In this document: piece after piece, positions 8,766 through 18,036 of the stretch
Layout: each line of letters opens with the position of its first letter
How positions within the stretch are numbered: position 1 is the stretch's first letter
Source: Chitinophaga caseinilytica
GTDB taxonomy: Bacteria; Bacteroidota; Bacteroidia; Chitinophagales; Chitinophagaceae
DNA length: 64,000 nt
Direction of reading: 5' to 3'
NCBI RefSeq assembly: GCF_038396765.1
Contig: NZ_CP150096.1
Coordinates: forward strand, 3,765,001 to 3,829,000
The notes under the pieces: generated by a model
What the model saw: only the letters and a program-made list of their open reading frames with translations
Databases searched by the model: none
Told to the model about the DNA's origin: nothing
Position numbers and translations under genes: made by a program

Positions 8766-8809
8766 AAAACCCGGTTTGTTCAGTGCGCAAAATTAATGAA
8801 CAAACCGGG
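8766..8809 (-). terminator. Intrinsic terminator after the DUF4878-like lipoprotein gene
   Basis: A perfect 13-bp stem CCCGGTTTGTTCA / TGAACAAACCGGG (8770-8782 with 8797-8809) with a 14-base loop. On the minus strand it is followed by TTTTCTT. Confidence 0.8.
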
Positions 8810-8834
8810 AATAGCTATAAAAAATTGGGAGAGA

Positions 8835-9302
8835 TCATTTTACGAGCGCCGAATCCACGGGTACAACGGGCGACATGGAGTTCATGTCCATGGTGCCGGG
8901 GGGGACGGAAGTCGGGAGGATGCTTTCGAGGGTGAGGGATATTTTCCACTGTCCGTCTTCCTTCACGAGGTGAAGGGTTTCCTGAGAGCTCACGGAGGAG
9001 TTGAGGATGGTGACGGTGGCTTTATCGCCTTCTTCGTCGTGGTTTACCACTTTCAGCTTGGCGTTTTTGATCTTTTCCCGTTCATTTTCATTGCGTTTGC
9101 CGTCGAAAATGGAATACAGGAGGATCACCGACTGGGATTCTTTCGTGGCGTATTCTTTGGCACGTTCGAAATTCGATTCCTGGATAGCGTGCATAAACTC
9201 CAAGGCAACCTCCTGCGGCTCGGGTTTTTTCTTGCAGCTGCTAATGCTGAGCGCCAGGCCCGATGCGCACATAAGGTATAAAAATCGCCTATAATAGCTC
9301 AT
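8835..9302 (-). CDS. DUF4878-like small lipoprotein
   Basis: A 155-residue predicted lipoprotein: hydrophobic signal then the lipobox SISSC with Cys23 as the lipidation site. The mature part has the layout of small NTF2-like DUF4878 proteins: an amphipathic helix (EVALEFMHAIQESNFERAKEYAT), then alternating strands ending in LHLVKEDGQWKISL. The function is unknown; such proteins sit on the outer or inner membrane facing the periplasm. A convincing promoter lies just upstream and a terminator just downstream, so the gene is probably a single transcription unit. Confidence 0.75.
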   Translation of the reverse strand: MSYYRRFLYLMCASGLALSISSCKKKPEPQEVALEFMHAIQESNFERAKEYATKESQSVILLYSIFDGKRNENEREKIKNAKLKVVNHDEEGDKATVTILNSSVSSQETLHLVKEDGQWKISLTLESILPTSVPPGTMDMNSMSPVVPVDSALVK

Positions 9303-9337
9303 GTGGTTGATAGGTTAATGTTTATTATGTCTTACCG

Positions 9338-9369
9338 CAAAAGTAGATGGAATCTTCCAATTGCACAAC
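9338..9369 (-). promoter_or_regulatory. Putative Bacteroidota promoter for the lipoprotein gene
   Basis: On the minus strand GTTG (9369-9366), a 20-base spacer and TACTTTTG (9345-9338) fit the TTTG / TAnnTTTG consensus with one mismatch. The start codon follows 35 bases after the -7 box. Confidence 0.55.
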
Positions 9370-9395
9370 TTACGACAACGGCTGTTAAGGCCGTG

Positions 9396-10439
9396 TTAAT
9401 TGTGGTCCTTCTGCTTATGGTCCTTATGATCTTTCTGATGGTGGTGTTCCCGTTCTTTTTCCCTTTCCTTTTCGCGTTCTTCTTCCTGTGCCGCGGCTTG
9501 GTCGTAGGCCTTGATGATGGCTTTTACCAGGCGGTGGCGAACCACGTCTTCTTCGTCGAGCTCCAGGTAACCGATCCCGTCCACGTTCCGGAGGATGCGG
9601 GCTGCTTTGCCGAGGCCGCTCTTCTGGTTTTTCGGAAGGTCGATCTGGGTAAGGTCTCCCGTGATGATCGCTTTGGCGGAGGAGCCGATACGGGTGAGGA
9701 ACATCTTCATCTGCAGGTCTGTGGAGTTCTGGGCCTCGTCCAGCAGAATGAAGGCGTTATCGAGGGTACGGCCGCGCATATAGGCGAGGGGGGCTATTTC
9801 GATGATCCGGTTGGTCATGAAATAGTTGAGCTTGTCTGGCGGGATCATATCGTCGAGCGCGTCGTACAAAGGCCGCAGGTACGGGTCGATCTTTTCCTTC
9901 AGGTCGCCCGGCAGGAACCCGAGGCTTTCGCCGGCTTCTACCGCGGGGCGGGTGAGGATGATCTTGCGGACGGCTTTGTTTTTGAGGGCGCGGACGGCGA
10001 GGGCGACGGCCGTGTAGGTTTTACCGGTACCGGCGGGGCCGATGGCGAACACGATGTCGTTCTTGTCTGCCAGGGTCACCATTTTCTTCTGGTTGGCCGT
10101 TTTGGCGCGCACGGTGCGGCCGTTGGGGCCGAAAACGAGCACGTCGTTGGGATTGCGGTCCTTGAAATGGTCGATGCCGGAGCCTTCTTCCTCTCCGAGG
10201 ATCTGTTCAAAATAGTTTTCGCTGAGGTGGCCGTTCCGCTCGAGGTAGCTGACGATCTGACCGATCTTTTCGCGGGCGGTGGCCACTTCTTCAGGAGCGC
10301 CCGACAATTTCAGCTGCGTGCCGCGGCTGAGGATCTTCAGTAGAGGGAACTTTTTCTTTAGTAAGTCCAGTTTTCCGTTGTTAACCCCGAAAAACTCGAT
10401 CGGGTTTACGCTGTCCAGGTTAATGATGGATTCTGTCAA
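9396..10439 (-). CDS. phoH: PhoH family ATPase with charged His-rich tail
   Basis: A 347-residue PhoH/YbeZ-type P-loop protein, linked in other bacteria to RNA metabolism together with the YbeY endoribonuclease. An N-terminal KH-like region (about 20-75) precedes the ATPase core. Walker A GPAGTGKT is at 134-141, Walker B FILLDEAQN at 231-239, and the motifs IILTRPAVEAGESLGFLPGDL and ITGDLTQIDLP are intact. The last 30 residues are unusual: repeats of EREKEREKE, a short His run, then KDHKDHKQKDHN, absent from the core family. The neighbour purE lies upstream on the same strand, about 100 bases away. Confidence 0.9.
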   Translation of the reverse strand: MTESIINLDSVNPIEFFGVNNGKLDLLKKKFPLLKILSRGTQLKLSGAPEEVATAREKIGQIVSYLERNGHLSENYFEQILGEEEGSGIDHFKDRNPNDVLVFGPNGRTVRAKTANQKKMVTLADKNDIVFAIGPAGTGKTYTAVALAVRALKNKAVRKIILTRPAVEAGESLGFLPGDLKEKIDPYLRPLYDALDDMIPPDKLNYFMTNRIIEIAPLAYMRGRTLDNAFILLDEAQNSTDLQMKMFLTRIGSSAKAIITGDLTQIDLPKNQKSGLGKAARILRNVDGIGYLELDEEDVVRHRLVKAIIKAYDQAAAQEEEREKEREKEREHHHQKDHKDHKQKDHN

Positions 10440-10497
10440 GTGCGGTTCGATTTAATCTTGTCCATAGTTTCGGAATCTGAACAGTGCGTTTGAGGTA

Positions 10498-10526
10498 GAA
10501 CGGCGGACGGGATGCGCCCGCCGTTC
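10498..10526. terminator. Hairpin between purE and phoH, weak terminator
   Basis: A 9-bp stem GAACGGCGG / CCGCCGTTC. It lies downstream of purE on the minus strand but lacks a U tract in that direction, so termination may be partial or the hairpin may have another role. Confidence 0.4.
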
Positions 10527-10543
10527 TTTATTCAGAGACTGGA

Positions 10544-10999
10544 TCAGATCCGGTATCCGTTCTGTTTGAACGCTTCTACGCGTTCAGCGATTTGCTTGTT
10601 GCCAAGAGCGAGGATGCGTGCTGCGAGTACCGCCGCGTTGCGCGCACCGGCTTTACCTACGGCCAGGGTGCCTACGGGCAGGCCTGCGGGCATCTGTACA
10701 ATGGAGTACAGCGCATCGATACCGCCCGGTAAACCACCGTCCAGGGGAACACCCAGTACAGGGAGGGAAGTATAGGCAGATACTACGCCGGGCAATGCCG
10801 CCGCCATACCTGCTGCTGCAATAATCACGCCGTAACCCTGGGATTGCGCGTTCACAACGATCTCGCGAACCTTGTCGGGATTACGGTGGGCAGAAGCCAC
10901 AACCATTTCGTTTTCGATGCCAAAGAACTGTAAGTGGTTCTGAGATTCCTGCATTACGGGCTTATCGCTTTCCGAGCCCATGATAATTAAAACTTTCAT
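10544..10999 (-). CDS. purE: N5-carboxyaminoimidazole ribonucleotide mutase
   Basis: A 151-residue class I PurE, which converts N5-CAIR to CAIR in purine synthesis. The substrate loop MGSESD (residues 7-12), the SAHRNPD motif (36-42) with the catalytic His, and the AAGMAAALPGVV segment are all present and the length is normal. No purK is seen next to it, so the partner enzyme must be elsewhere. A good -7 promoter box lies about 57 bases before the start. Confidence 0.95.
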   Translation of the reverse strand: MKVLIIMGSESDKPVMQESQNHLQFFGIENEMVVASAHRNPDKVREIVVNAQSQGYGVIIAAAGMAAALPGVVSAYTSLPVLGVPLDGGLPGGIDALYSIVQMPAGLPVGTLAVGKAGARNAAVLAARILALGNKQIAERVEAFKQNGYRI

Positions 11000-11055
11000 T
11001 TGAGTATTAATCTGCTATAAATTAACGTAAAAAAATGATTATTTGTTTCCTGCGT

Positions 11056-11063
11056 CAAAGATA
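11056..11063 (-). promoter_or_regulatory. Putative -7 promoter element for purE
   Basis: TATCTTTG on the minus strand matches TAnnTTTG exactly. A TTTG lies upstream but at 16 rather than the usual 19-21 bases. Confidence 0.4.
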
Positions 11064-11148
11064 TATCATCATGACTTAACAAATCATTTCAGCCCCCGTG
11101 AAATTTTCAACATCCGTTCCATTCCCCTTAATTCCCATACTGATAAGT

Positions 11149-11156
11149 TAATTTTG
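11149..11156 (+). promoter_or_regulatory. Putative -7 promoter element for the histidine kinase
   Basis: TAATTTTG matches TAnnTTTG exactly, 58 bases before the ATG at 11214; no clear -33 box. Confidence 0.35.
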
Positions 11157-11213
11157 TGTAATATATTGACTACATTCGCGCATCAACTAGCCTATGCCTA
11201 ACAGTCCATCCCG

Positions 11214-13823
11214 ATGATCGATCCTTTGCTGACACAGGTGATCGAAGCCCTTCCAGACCCCGTAGCCGTGTTCGACACGCAATTGCGCCTGGTAACGGTG
11301 AACAGCGCTTTCTCCGAAGAAAGCCGCCGCCACCTCGGCTTTGCCCTTCAGCCAGGAGATAGTCTTCGCCGGCTGGCAGACCTCCATCCCGGCATCGCCG
11401 AACATTCCATGCACCACTGGGCCAGCGCCCTCGGCGGCCATCGCGTGGCCTTCGAACTGCAGTACGGCCAACCGCCCCTCCGCTACCAGGTTTCCTGCAG
11501 CCCCCTGCTGAACGACCGCAAAGAGGTATTCCAGGTCATGATGGTGATCCGCAACATACAGGCCGAAACCGAAGCCCGTGAAAACGAACGCTTCTTCCGG
11601 TCCGTCCTCGAAAACCTCCCCGTCGGCCTCCAGGAATTCACGCCCGAAGGTTGGCATCGCAACATGAACGGCGCCCAGCGCATCATCCTCGGCGCCAATC
11701 ATGCCGCCAACTCCGCGCCCTATAACGTTTTCGACGATCCCTTCAACCGCCGCAACGGCCTTTCGGCCTTGCTCGACGAAGTAAAACAACATAAAGCGCC
11801 CGTCAAACGGGAAATGATGCTCAAATACCAGGAGCTTCACGATGAAAACGTGACCCGCATCCAGCCGATGTATTATGAAGTGACCGGTTTTCCCGTGCTC
11901 GACCTCCAGGGCGACATCGAGTGCCTCTTCATCATCCTCAGCGAGATCACCGAAAAGAAACTGGCCGTGCTCAGCCTCGAAAAGAGCGAACGGCTCCTGC
12001 ACACCATCGTCGAGAACCTGCCGGTCGGGTATATTCAATTCGACAACTTCGGGTTTATCCGTCGCGTCAACCAGACGCAGCGCAAATTTTTCGCCAGCAC
12101 CGGCCTGGAAGAGCAGCCAGACAGCAATCTCGTGCAAGACCCTTTCGCGCGGCTCTTCGAGCTCGACCAGCTTTTCATGGAAGTATTGCAACGGGGGAAA
12201 GTGGTGCGGCTGGAGAAGAAACTCGAGTTCCAGGTGCATACCGGCGCCGGGAAGATCGACCGGGAAATTTTCCTCGACCTCACCATGTTCCCGGTAGAAG
12301 ACCCCGTAGACAAAGACCAGATCGTGGTGGCGCTGGTGAACGACATCACCGAAAAGAAGCGCCAGGAGCTGGAAAGCACCAAAGTCCAGGAATCGCTCCT
12401 GCAAACGGGCGAGATCGGGAAGATCGGTGGCTGGGAGATGGACATGGCCTCCAGGCACCTGCGGTGGAGCGGACAAACCTATAAAATCCACGAACTGCCG
12501 CCCTATGCCACCATCAACGTGGAAAAGGCCCTGTCGTTCTACGAGCCCGAGTCCCGCGCGCGGATGGACCAGGCCATCGCCGCGTGCATGAGCCGCGGGA
12601 AGGCGTACGATCTGCAGGTGACCATCATCACGGCGCGCAACAACACGCTGCAGGCCCGCGTGATCGGGAAGCCGGAATACCGCAACGGGCGGATCGTGCG
12701 GATTTACGGGGTGATCCAGGACGTGACGGAGCAGTTCCGCATCCGGAACCAGCTCACCCGGAACGCCGAGCTCATGCGGTTGTTCTTCGACACCATCGAT
12801 ATGGGGTACGCCGTGATGGACAAGGAAGGGAAGGTCAACTTCATCAACCGGAAGGCCCAGGAGATCGTGGACCATGGCAAGGTGATAGGGCGCAATATTT
12901 TTGAAGTGTTCCCTTCGCTGGTGGGGTCTACGTTCCATGCCCGCGTACGGCAATGCATCGAGGCGCAGGCGCCCGTTTCGTTCTCGAACTACCTCCCGCA
13001 GCTCGATAAATGGTACGAATTCCTGCTGGCGCCCATGCAGGACGGCAGCATTTCCATCTTTACCCGCAATATTACCGACAGCAAAAAGATGCAGCGGGAA
13101 TTGCGGAAAGCGAACGAGCAGCTGTCTTCCCTCAATAAATTCCTCGTCAACCAGAACAAGCAGCTGGAAGACTTCGCGCATATCACTTCCCACAACCTCC
13201 GCGCGCCGATCGCCAACCTGAAGGCGCTCATGCAGATCATGAACGAAACGGGGAATGAGCAGGAGCGGGAAATGTACCGGGGGATGTTTGCCGAAGTGAT
13301 CCGAAATATCGACGAAACGCTCAACGACCTGATCGAGATCGTGCAGATCCGGAAAGATCTGAACGTGGAAAGGGAAACGCTGGCTTTTTCGGACCGGTTG
13401 CAGAAAGTGAAGGATATCCTGCTGGTAGACATGGAAACGAGCGGCATGCGGCTCACGGCGGATTTCACCGAAGCGCCCCATATCGATTATCCGCGCATCT
13501 ACCTGGACAGTATCCTGCAAAACCTCCTCACCAACGCCATCAAGTACCGGTCGCCGGAACGCAAGCCCAGCCTGCATCTGAAGAGTAGGGCAGTGGATGG
13601 GGGCATTATGCTGACGGCGGAAGACAACGGCATGGGGATCGATATGGAGCGGTATGGCGCCAAATTGTTCGGATTCCGTAAGACATTCCATAAAAATAAA
13701 GACGCCAAGGGCATAGGCCTGTTTATCACGAAAACGCAGATAGAAGCGATGGGTGGGAGTATACATGCCGAAAGTAACCTGGGTGCAGGAACGAAATTTA
13801 TCATTACCTTCAGGCCCGAATAG
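11214..13823 (+). CDS. Soluble multi-PAS sensor histidine kinase
   Basis: An 869-residue kinase without a membrane span, so a cytoplasmic sensor. Four to five PAS-like domains fill residues 1 to about 640; the repeats begin ALPDPVAVFD, ENLPVGLQEF, ENLPVGYIQF and TIDMGYAVMD, and several end with IxExTEKK-type linkers. The dimerisation and phosphoacceptor helix has FAHITSHNLRAP with His660 as the predicted phosphorylation site. The ATPase domain has the N box NLLTNAIKY and the G box AEDNGMGID followed by GIGLFITK. A single-domain receiver gene starts seven bases after its stop, the likely partner. Confidence 0.9.
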   Translation: MIDPLLTQVIEALPDPVAVFDTQLRLVTVNSAFSEESRRHLGFALQPGDSLRRLADLHPGIAEHSMHHWASALGGHRVAFELQYGQPPLRYQVSCSPLLNDRKEVFQVMMVIRNIQAETEARENERFFRSVLENLPVGLQEFTPEGWHRNMNGAQRIILGANHAANSAPYNVFDDPFNRRNGLSALLDEVKQHKAPVKREMMLKYQELHDENVTRIQPMYYEVTGFPVLDLQGDIECLFIILSEITEKKLAVLSLEKSERLLHTIVENLPVGYIQFDNFGFIRRVNQTQRKFFASTGLEEQPDSNLVQDPFARLFELDQLFMEVLQRGKVVRLEKKLEFQVHTGAGKIDREIFLDLTMFPVEDPVDKDQIVVALVNDITEKKRQELESTKVQESLLQTGEIGKIGGWEMDMASRHLRWSGQTYKIHELPPYATINVEKALSFYEPESRARMDQAIAACMSRGKAYDLQVTIITARNNTLQARVIGKPEYRNGRIVRIYGVIQDVTEQFRIRNQLTRNAELMRLFFDTIDMGYAVMDKEGKVNFINRKAQEIVDHGKVIGRNIFEVFPSLVGSTFHARVRQCIEAQAPVSFSNYLPQLDKWYEFLLAPMQDGSISIFTRNITDSKKMQRELRKANEQLSSLNKFLVNQNKQLEDFAHITSHNLRAPIANLKALMQIMNETGNEQEREMYRGMFAEVIRNIDETLNDLIEIVQIRKDLNVERETLAFSDRLQKVKDILLVDMETSGMRLTADFTEAPHIDYPRIYLDSILQNLLTNAIKYRSPERKPSLHLKSRAVDGGIMLTAEDNGMGIDMERYGAKLFGFRKTFHKNKDAKGIGLFITKTQIEAMGGSIHAESNLGAGTKFIITFRPE

Positions 13824-13830
13824 CAATTCT

Positions 13831-14223
13831 ATGAAGCCGCTACATTCGATCTTTATAGTAGACGATGACCCCATTCACCAGCAGATCACTGAAATCATGC
13901 TGGAAAGACTGAGGATCGCTGATGCAGTCACTAAATTCTCTGACGCACAGGATGTGCTGGACCATATCCGCGTCAATACCGCAGACCAGGCTTCCCTGCC
14001 GGACCTGATCCTGCTGGACCTCAATATGCCTGTTATGGACGGGTGGGAATTCCTCGAAGTATATGCCGGGATCCGGCATCAGATCGCCAAAGACATTCGG
14101 ATTTATGTGCTCACTTCCTCTATCGACGAGCGCGACCGGCAGCGGGTAGACCAGTTCGACTTCGTGTCTGGCTACCTTACCAAGCCTTTGACCAACGATA
14201 TTATCATGGCATTGTTACCGTAA
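13831..14223 (+). CDS. CheY-like single-domain response regulator
   Basis: A 130-residue receiver domain with no output domain. The acidic pocket DDD (residues 11-13), phospho-acceptor Asp63 in LLDLNMP, the switch residue region LTSS and Lys118 in TKP are all present. ATG 13831 is chosen because MKPLHSIFIVDDD starts exactly at the first strand; the frame is open upstream inside the kinase gene. It is coupled to the upstream histidine kinase and probably acts by protein contact. The last 20 bases overlap the convergent rpe gene. Confidence 0.9.
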   Translation: MKPLHSIFIVDDDPIHQQITEIMLERLRIADAVTKFSDAQDVLDHIRVNTADQASLPDLILLDLNMPVMDGWEFLEVYAGIRHQIAKDIRIYVLTSSIDERDRQRVDQFDFVSGYLTKPLTNDIIMALLP

Positions 14224-14898
14224 CGGGGCGTTTCAGCTCGCGGATGGTGGCGGCAGGGTTTGCTGAAGAGAAAACCGTGTTGCCGGCTACTAGTACGTCT
14301 GCTCCCGCTTCGACCACGAGCGCCGCGTTTTGCGTGGTGATGCCGCCGTCTACCTCGATGAGGGCGGTGGAGCCCGTTCTGCGGATGAGGTCGCGCACCT
14401 GGCGGAGCTTGATGTAGGTTTGTTCGATGAAATGCTGGCCGCCGAAACCGGGGTTCACGCTCATGATGAGCACCAGGTCGAGGTCGGTGATGATGTTTTC
14501 CAGCTGGCCCACGGAAGTGTGGGGGTTAAGGGCTACACCGGCTTTCATGCCCAACCCTTTGATCTGCTGGATGTTGCGGTGGAGGTGGCGGCAGGCTTCG
14601 ATGTGGACGGTCAGGTAATCTGCGCCGGCCTTTGCGAAAGCTTCCGCGTATTTTTCCGGCTCCTCGATCATGAGGTGCACGTCATTCACTTTTTCGAGAT
14701 TTTTGTAACGGCGGAAATCACCGGCAGCCCAAAGCTGATGTTGGGCACGAAGCGGCCGTCCATGACGTCGAGATGCAGCCAGTCGGCGTGGCTGTCGTTG
14801 ATCATTTCCACATCTTTCCCGATTTCGAGAAAATTAGCGGCGAGGAGGCTGGGGGCGATGAGCGGTATTTTCTTTTCCAAGGCGTTACGAGTTTTCAA
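14204..14898 (-). CDS. rpe: Ribulose-phosphate 3-epimerase (frameshifted)
   Basis: Pentose-phosphate enzyme interconverting ribulose-5-P and xylulose-5-P. The N-terminal part from 14898 has IAPSLLAANF, ADWLHLDVMDG and FVPNISFG, then stops after ISKK. The rest (DVHLMIEEPEKY, LTVHIEACRHLHR, MSVNPGFGGQ, EVDGGI, LVAGNTVF) continues in another frame. The switch is at a run of five T on the plus strand (14690-14694). One extra base gives about 231 residues, a normal length with all metal and phosphate ligands. It is the last gene of the minus-strand block that begins with thrA, and its end overlaps the response regulator by 20 bases. Confidence 0.92.
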
Positions 14899-14910
14899 GC
14901 AGGTACAATA

Positions 14911-15726
14911 CTACAGATTTTTAGCCGAATCGAGCAGGTGTTGCGCTTCGGGGAAATTTTTCCGGAAGGAAAGGGCTTTGGTGAGATCGTCGAGCCCCGC
15001 GGCCTTGTTCCCCAGTTGCAGCAAGGTTTTCCCGCGGCGGTAGAAGGCGTCTGCGTTGGTGGGATCGGCTTTTGCGGCCATGTTGTAAGACACGAGCGCG
15101 TCTTTGGCGTTGCCCTGCGCGGCCAGCAGGTTGCCGATGGCGATGTAGGCCGGTGCGTAGGCGGGGTTGCGGCGGATGGCTTCGCTGAACTCGTCCCAGG
15201 CTTCGGGGATCTTTCCCGCTTTTTCCAGGCACTCGCCGGTGAGGAACGGGGCTTCGGCAGAGGAGGAGTCGATCCTGGCGGCAAGGCGGTAATAGTTCGT
15301 GGCGTTTTCATAGCTGCCGAGCGCGGCGATCATATCCGCCGTGAGCATCACCACTTCATATTCGCTGGAATCCTGCCGGATGTGGATGGCGGAAGTCAGC
15401 AGTTCGATGGATTTGACGGTGTCTTGCTGCCGCAATGCGATCAATCCGCGGATATACAGCGCCTGCGGCAGTTTGCCGGGCGCCTGGGCGATGATGGCCG
15501 CCTGGCTGTCTGCCGCGGCGAATTCGTTATGTTCGATGAGGGCGTTGGCGAGCCAGACGCGCAGGTTCAGATCGTTCGGTTGTACGGCCAGGTCGGTCCG
15601 CATGTTGTGAATGGCGACGGCGAGGGAATCTGCGGCGGGCGCCGGCTGCTGTTTTCCGGGATCGGCCTGCTGGCCGCATGCGCACAACAGCGCCGGCAGC
15701 GCCCAAAGTAAATGGCGGGTGTTCAT
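14911..15726 (-). CDS. TPR-repeat lipoprotein
   Basis: A 271-residue predicted lipoprotein (signal then ALLCAC, lipid Cys at about 17) consisting almost wholly of tetratricopeptide repeats from about residue 50 to the end; clear units include LPQALYIRGLIALRQQDT, APAYIAIGNLLAAQGNAKDAL and ADAFYRRGKTLLQLGNKA. It probably forms a helical scaffold on the periplasmic face of a membrane; the partner is unknown. It lies 24 bases after thrC and 12 bases before rpe on the same strand, so it may be transcribed with the threonine operon. Confidence 0.8.
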   Translation of the reverse strand: MNTRHLLWALPALLCACGQQADPGKQQPAPAADSLAVAIHNMRTDLAVQPNDLNLRVWLANALIEHNEFAAADSQAAIIAQAPGKLPQALYIRGLIALRQQDTVKSIELLTSAIHIRQDSSEYEVVMLTADMIAALGSYENATNYYRLAARIDSSSAEAPFLTGECLEKAGKIPEAWDEFSEAIRRNPAYAPAYIAIGNLLAAQGNAKDALVSYNMAAKADPTNADAFYRRGKTLLQLGNKAAGLDDLTKALSFRKNFPEAQHLLDSAKNL

Positions 15727-15750
15727 CGCCCAAACATACAGAAATCCCTG

Positions 15751-17079
15751 TTATTTCGCATCCTCCGTAACGGCGGCTTTCGCGGTTTGCAGGAGCCAGT
15801 CGCGCATTTTGTTATAGTCTGCATCCATCAGTACGGCTTCTTTCTGCATGCCATCGAGCACCATAATCCGCTCCGGCGCCTGGATAGCGTCTGCGAGGCC
15901 CGGGGGCATCGTGTTGGCGAACTTCACTGGGTGCGCGGTTTCCAGGAAAATACCCAGGTGGCCGGGGTGCGTTTCCATGTATTTTTTCAGGCCCAGGTAC
16001 CCTACGGCGCCGTGCGGGTCCATGAGGTAGCGGCGGCGGGCGTAGACGTCTTCCATCGCGGCAACGGTCTGCTCGTCGGTGAAGCGGAAAGCGGAAAGAC
16101 GGGCTTTCAGCGCCCGGTCGTTCTGCGCGAAAAGCTGCAGGATGCGCACGAAGTTGCTGGGGTCTGCCACGTCCATGGCGTTAGATAGTGTGGCGGTGGC
16201 GGGTTGCGGCTCGTATCTGCCGTTCTCCATGAATCGCGGCACGGTGTCGTTCACGTTGGTGGAGGCGATGAAATGGGGGATGGGAAGCCCCATCGCAGCG
16301 GCCATCATGCCGGCGCAGATGTTGCCGAAATTACCGCTGGGAACGGAGATCAGGGGTTCTTTCTTCCACTGTTTCACTTTCCGGTACGCCATGAAGTAAT
16401 AAAACATCTGTGGCAGCCACCTGGCTACGTTGATGGAGTTAGCGGACGTGAGGGGCCTCCGGGCCTGCAGTTCCTCGTCGAGGAAAGCCATTTTCACCAG
16501 TCGCTGGCAATCGTCGAACGTGCCTTTGATCTCCAGCGCGCGGATGTTGCGGCCGAGGGTGGTGAGCTGTTTTTCCTGGAGGTCGCTGACTTTGCCGGAA
16601 GGGTAGAGGATCACTACTTCCACACCTGGCACATCGTAGAACCCGCTGGCCACGGCGCCGCCGGTATCGCCGGAAGTGGCTACCAGTACGGTGACGGGCT
16701 TCTCTTCATCTTTCCGGAAATACCCCAGGCATCCGGCCATGAACCGGGCGCCCACGTCTTTGAACGCCAGCGTAGGCCCGTGGAATAACTCGAGTGCATA
16801 TACGTTGTCTTCCACTTCCCGGAGCGGGAAAGGGAAAGTGAGCGTTTCGCGGATGATCTGGGTGAGCGCCTGTACGGGAATGTCGGCGCCCACGAAAGGC
16901 TGGATCACCTTGCGGGCGATGTATTGGGGATCGTATTCTTCGAGCCTTTCGATGAAATCCTTCTCCAGCCGCGGTATTTCAACGGGGAAATAAAGCCCTT
17001 TGTCGGGCGCCAGGCCGCGGATGACGGCTTCGCGGAAGGAAACGCGGTGCTGGTGGTTCTGGAGGCTATAGTACTGCAT
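15751..17079 (-). CDS. thrC: Threonine synthase
   Basis: A 442-residue PLP enzyme converting O-phosphohomoserine to threonine, the last step of the pathway. The Schiff-base lysine is Lys107 in LAFKDVGARF; VATSGDTGGAVASGF is the phosphate loop, and SANSINVARWLPQ is typical of the longer threonine-synthase form. Length is normal. It overlaps the 3' end of thrB by 14 bases, so it is translated from the thrABC message. Confidence 0.95.
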   Translation of the reverse strand: MQYYSLQNHQHRVSFREAVIRGLAPDKGLYFPVEIPRLEKDFIERLEEYDPQYIARKVIQPFVGADIPVQALTQIIRETLTFPFPLREVEDNVYALELFHGPTLAFKDVGARFMAGCLGYFRKDEEKPVTVLVATSGDTGGAVASGFYDVPGVEVVILYPSGKVSDLQEKQLTTLGRNIRALEIKGTFDDCQRLVKMAFLDEELQARRPLTSANSINVARWLPQMFYYFMAYRKVKQWKKEPLISVPSGNFGNICAGMMAAAMGLPIPHFIASTNVNDTVPRFMENGRYEPQPATATLSNAMDVADPSNFVRILQLFAQNDRALKARLSAFRFTDEQTVAAMEDVYARRRYLMDPHGAVGYLGLKKYMETHPGHLGIFLETAHPVKFANTMPPGLADAIQAPERIMVLDGMQKEAVLMDADYNKMRDWLLQTAKAAVTEDAK

Positions 17080-18036
17080 GTTGATGGGCTTTGATGGCTT
17101 TTACGCCGGTGGAACTGATGCGGGAAACGTGAATGTGATAGTCGACGCCGAGCGGTGCGTAGATGGATTCCATCATGGCGGCCACGGTGCGGGCGTTGGC
17201 TTCCCCTTTGGAAAGCATGAAAACGGACGGGCCGCTGCCGGAAATCCCTCCGCCCAGGGCCCCCGCTTCGCGGCAGCGCAGCTTCAGGTCGTGGAACGCG
17301 GGGATGAGTATGGAGCGGATCGGCTCAACGATGACGTCTTCCAGGGCGCGGGCGATGAGGTCATAATCTTCGCGGTACAGCCCGGCTACGAGCGCGCCTA
17401 CGTTGCCCCACTGGCGGATGGCGTCTTTGAGCATCACCTGCTGTTTGAGGATCTCCCGCGCATCGGCCGTCCGCACCTCGATCTGGGGATGGATCACCGT
17501 CACCCAGAGGTCGGCCGGCGTGTGCAGGGCGATCACGTCCAGCGGCTGATAGCTCCGCACGAGCGTGAAACCGCCCAGGATGGCCGGGGCCACGTTGTCG
17601 GCATGCGGCGTGCCGCAGGCGAGGCGCTCGCCTTCCATCGCAAAACGGATCAGCGCGTCGGAGGAAAAATGATCGTTGAGCAGCATATTCGCGCCCGCCA
17701 CGGCACCGGCCGCGCTTGCTGCGCTGGAACCGATACCGCTGCCGGGATGGATGTTTTTGCGGATGGCGATCTCCATGCCCACTTCCGGTTTGCCGTATTC
17801 CTGCAGCAGCGCCTGCAAAGCCACGCCCGCTACGTTCAACGACGCTTCCAGGGGAGCTTCGCGCCTTCGATGGAAGTGATGCGCACGCCGGGCGTGTCAG
17901 ACAGGCGGATGTCCATTTCATCGCCGGTGCTTTCCAGCGCCAGCCCGATCACGTCGAACCCGCAGGCGACGTTGGCTACGGTGGCCGGGGCAAATACCGT
18001 AACGGATGGCTTGTTTTCCTGGTTCATATCTTTCAT
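17066..18036 (-). CDS. thrB: Homoserine kinase (frameshifted)
   Basis: A GHMP-family kinase that phosphorylates homoserine. The first frame (from 18036, with VTVFAPATVANVACGFDVIGLAL) ends soon after the segment ITSIEGAKLP. The continuation, LNVAGVALQALLQ onward with the ATP loop PGSGIGSSAASAAGA and the C-terminal ALGGGISGSGPSVF, is in another frame. The switch is at a four-base G run on the plus strand (17851-17854); a fifth G would give LPLEASLNVAGVA and a 323-residue protein. The gene starts directly after the thrA stop (TAAATG) and overlaps thrC. Sequence error is the likely cause. Confidence 0.9.

Noticed and set aside
11187..13874. Very long open frame antisense to the histidine kinase (about 895 codons)
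   Set aside because: The protein it would encode is low in recognisable motifs and mirrors codon bias of the GC-rich kinase gene, which has clear PAS, H-box and ATPase motifs on the other strand.
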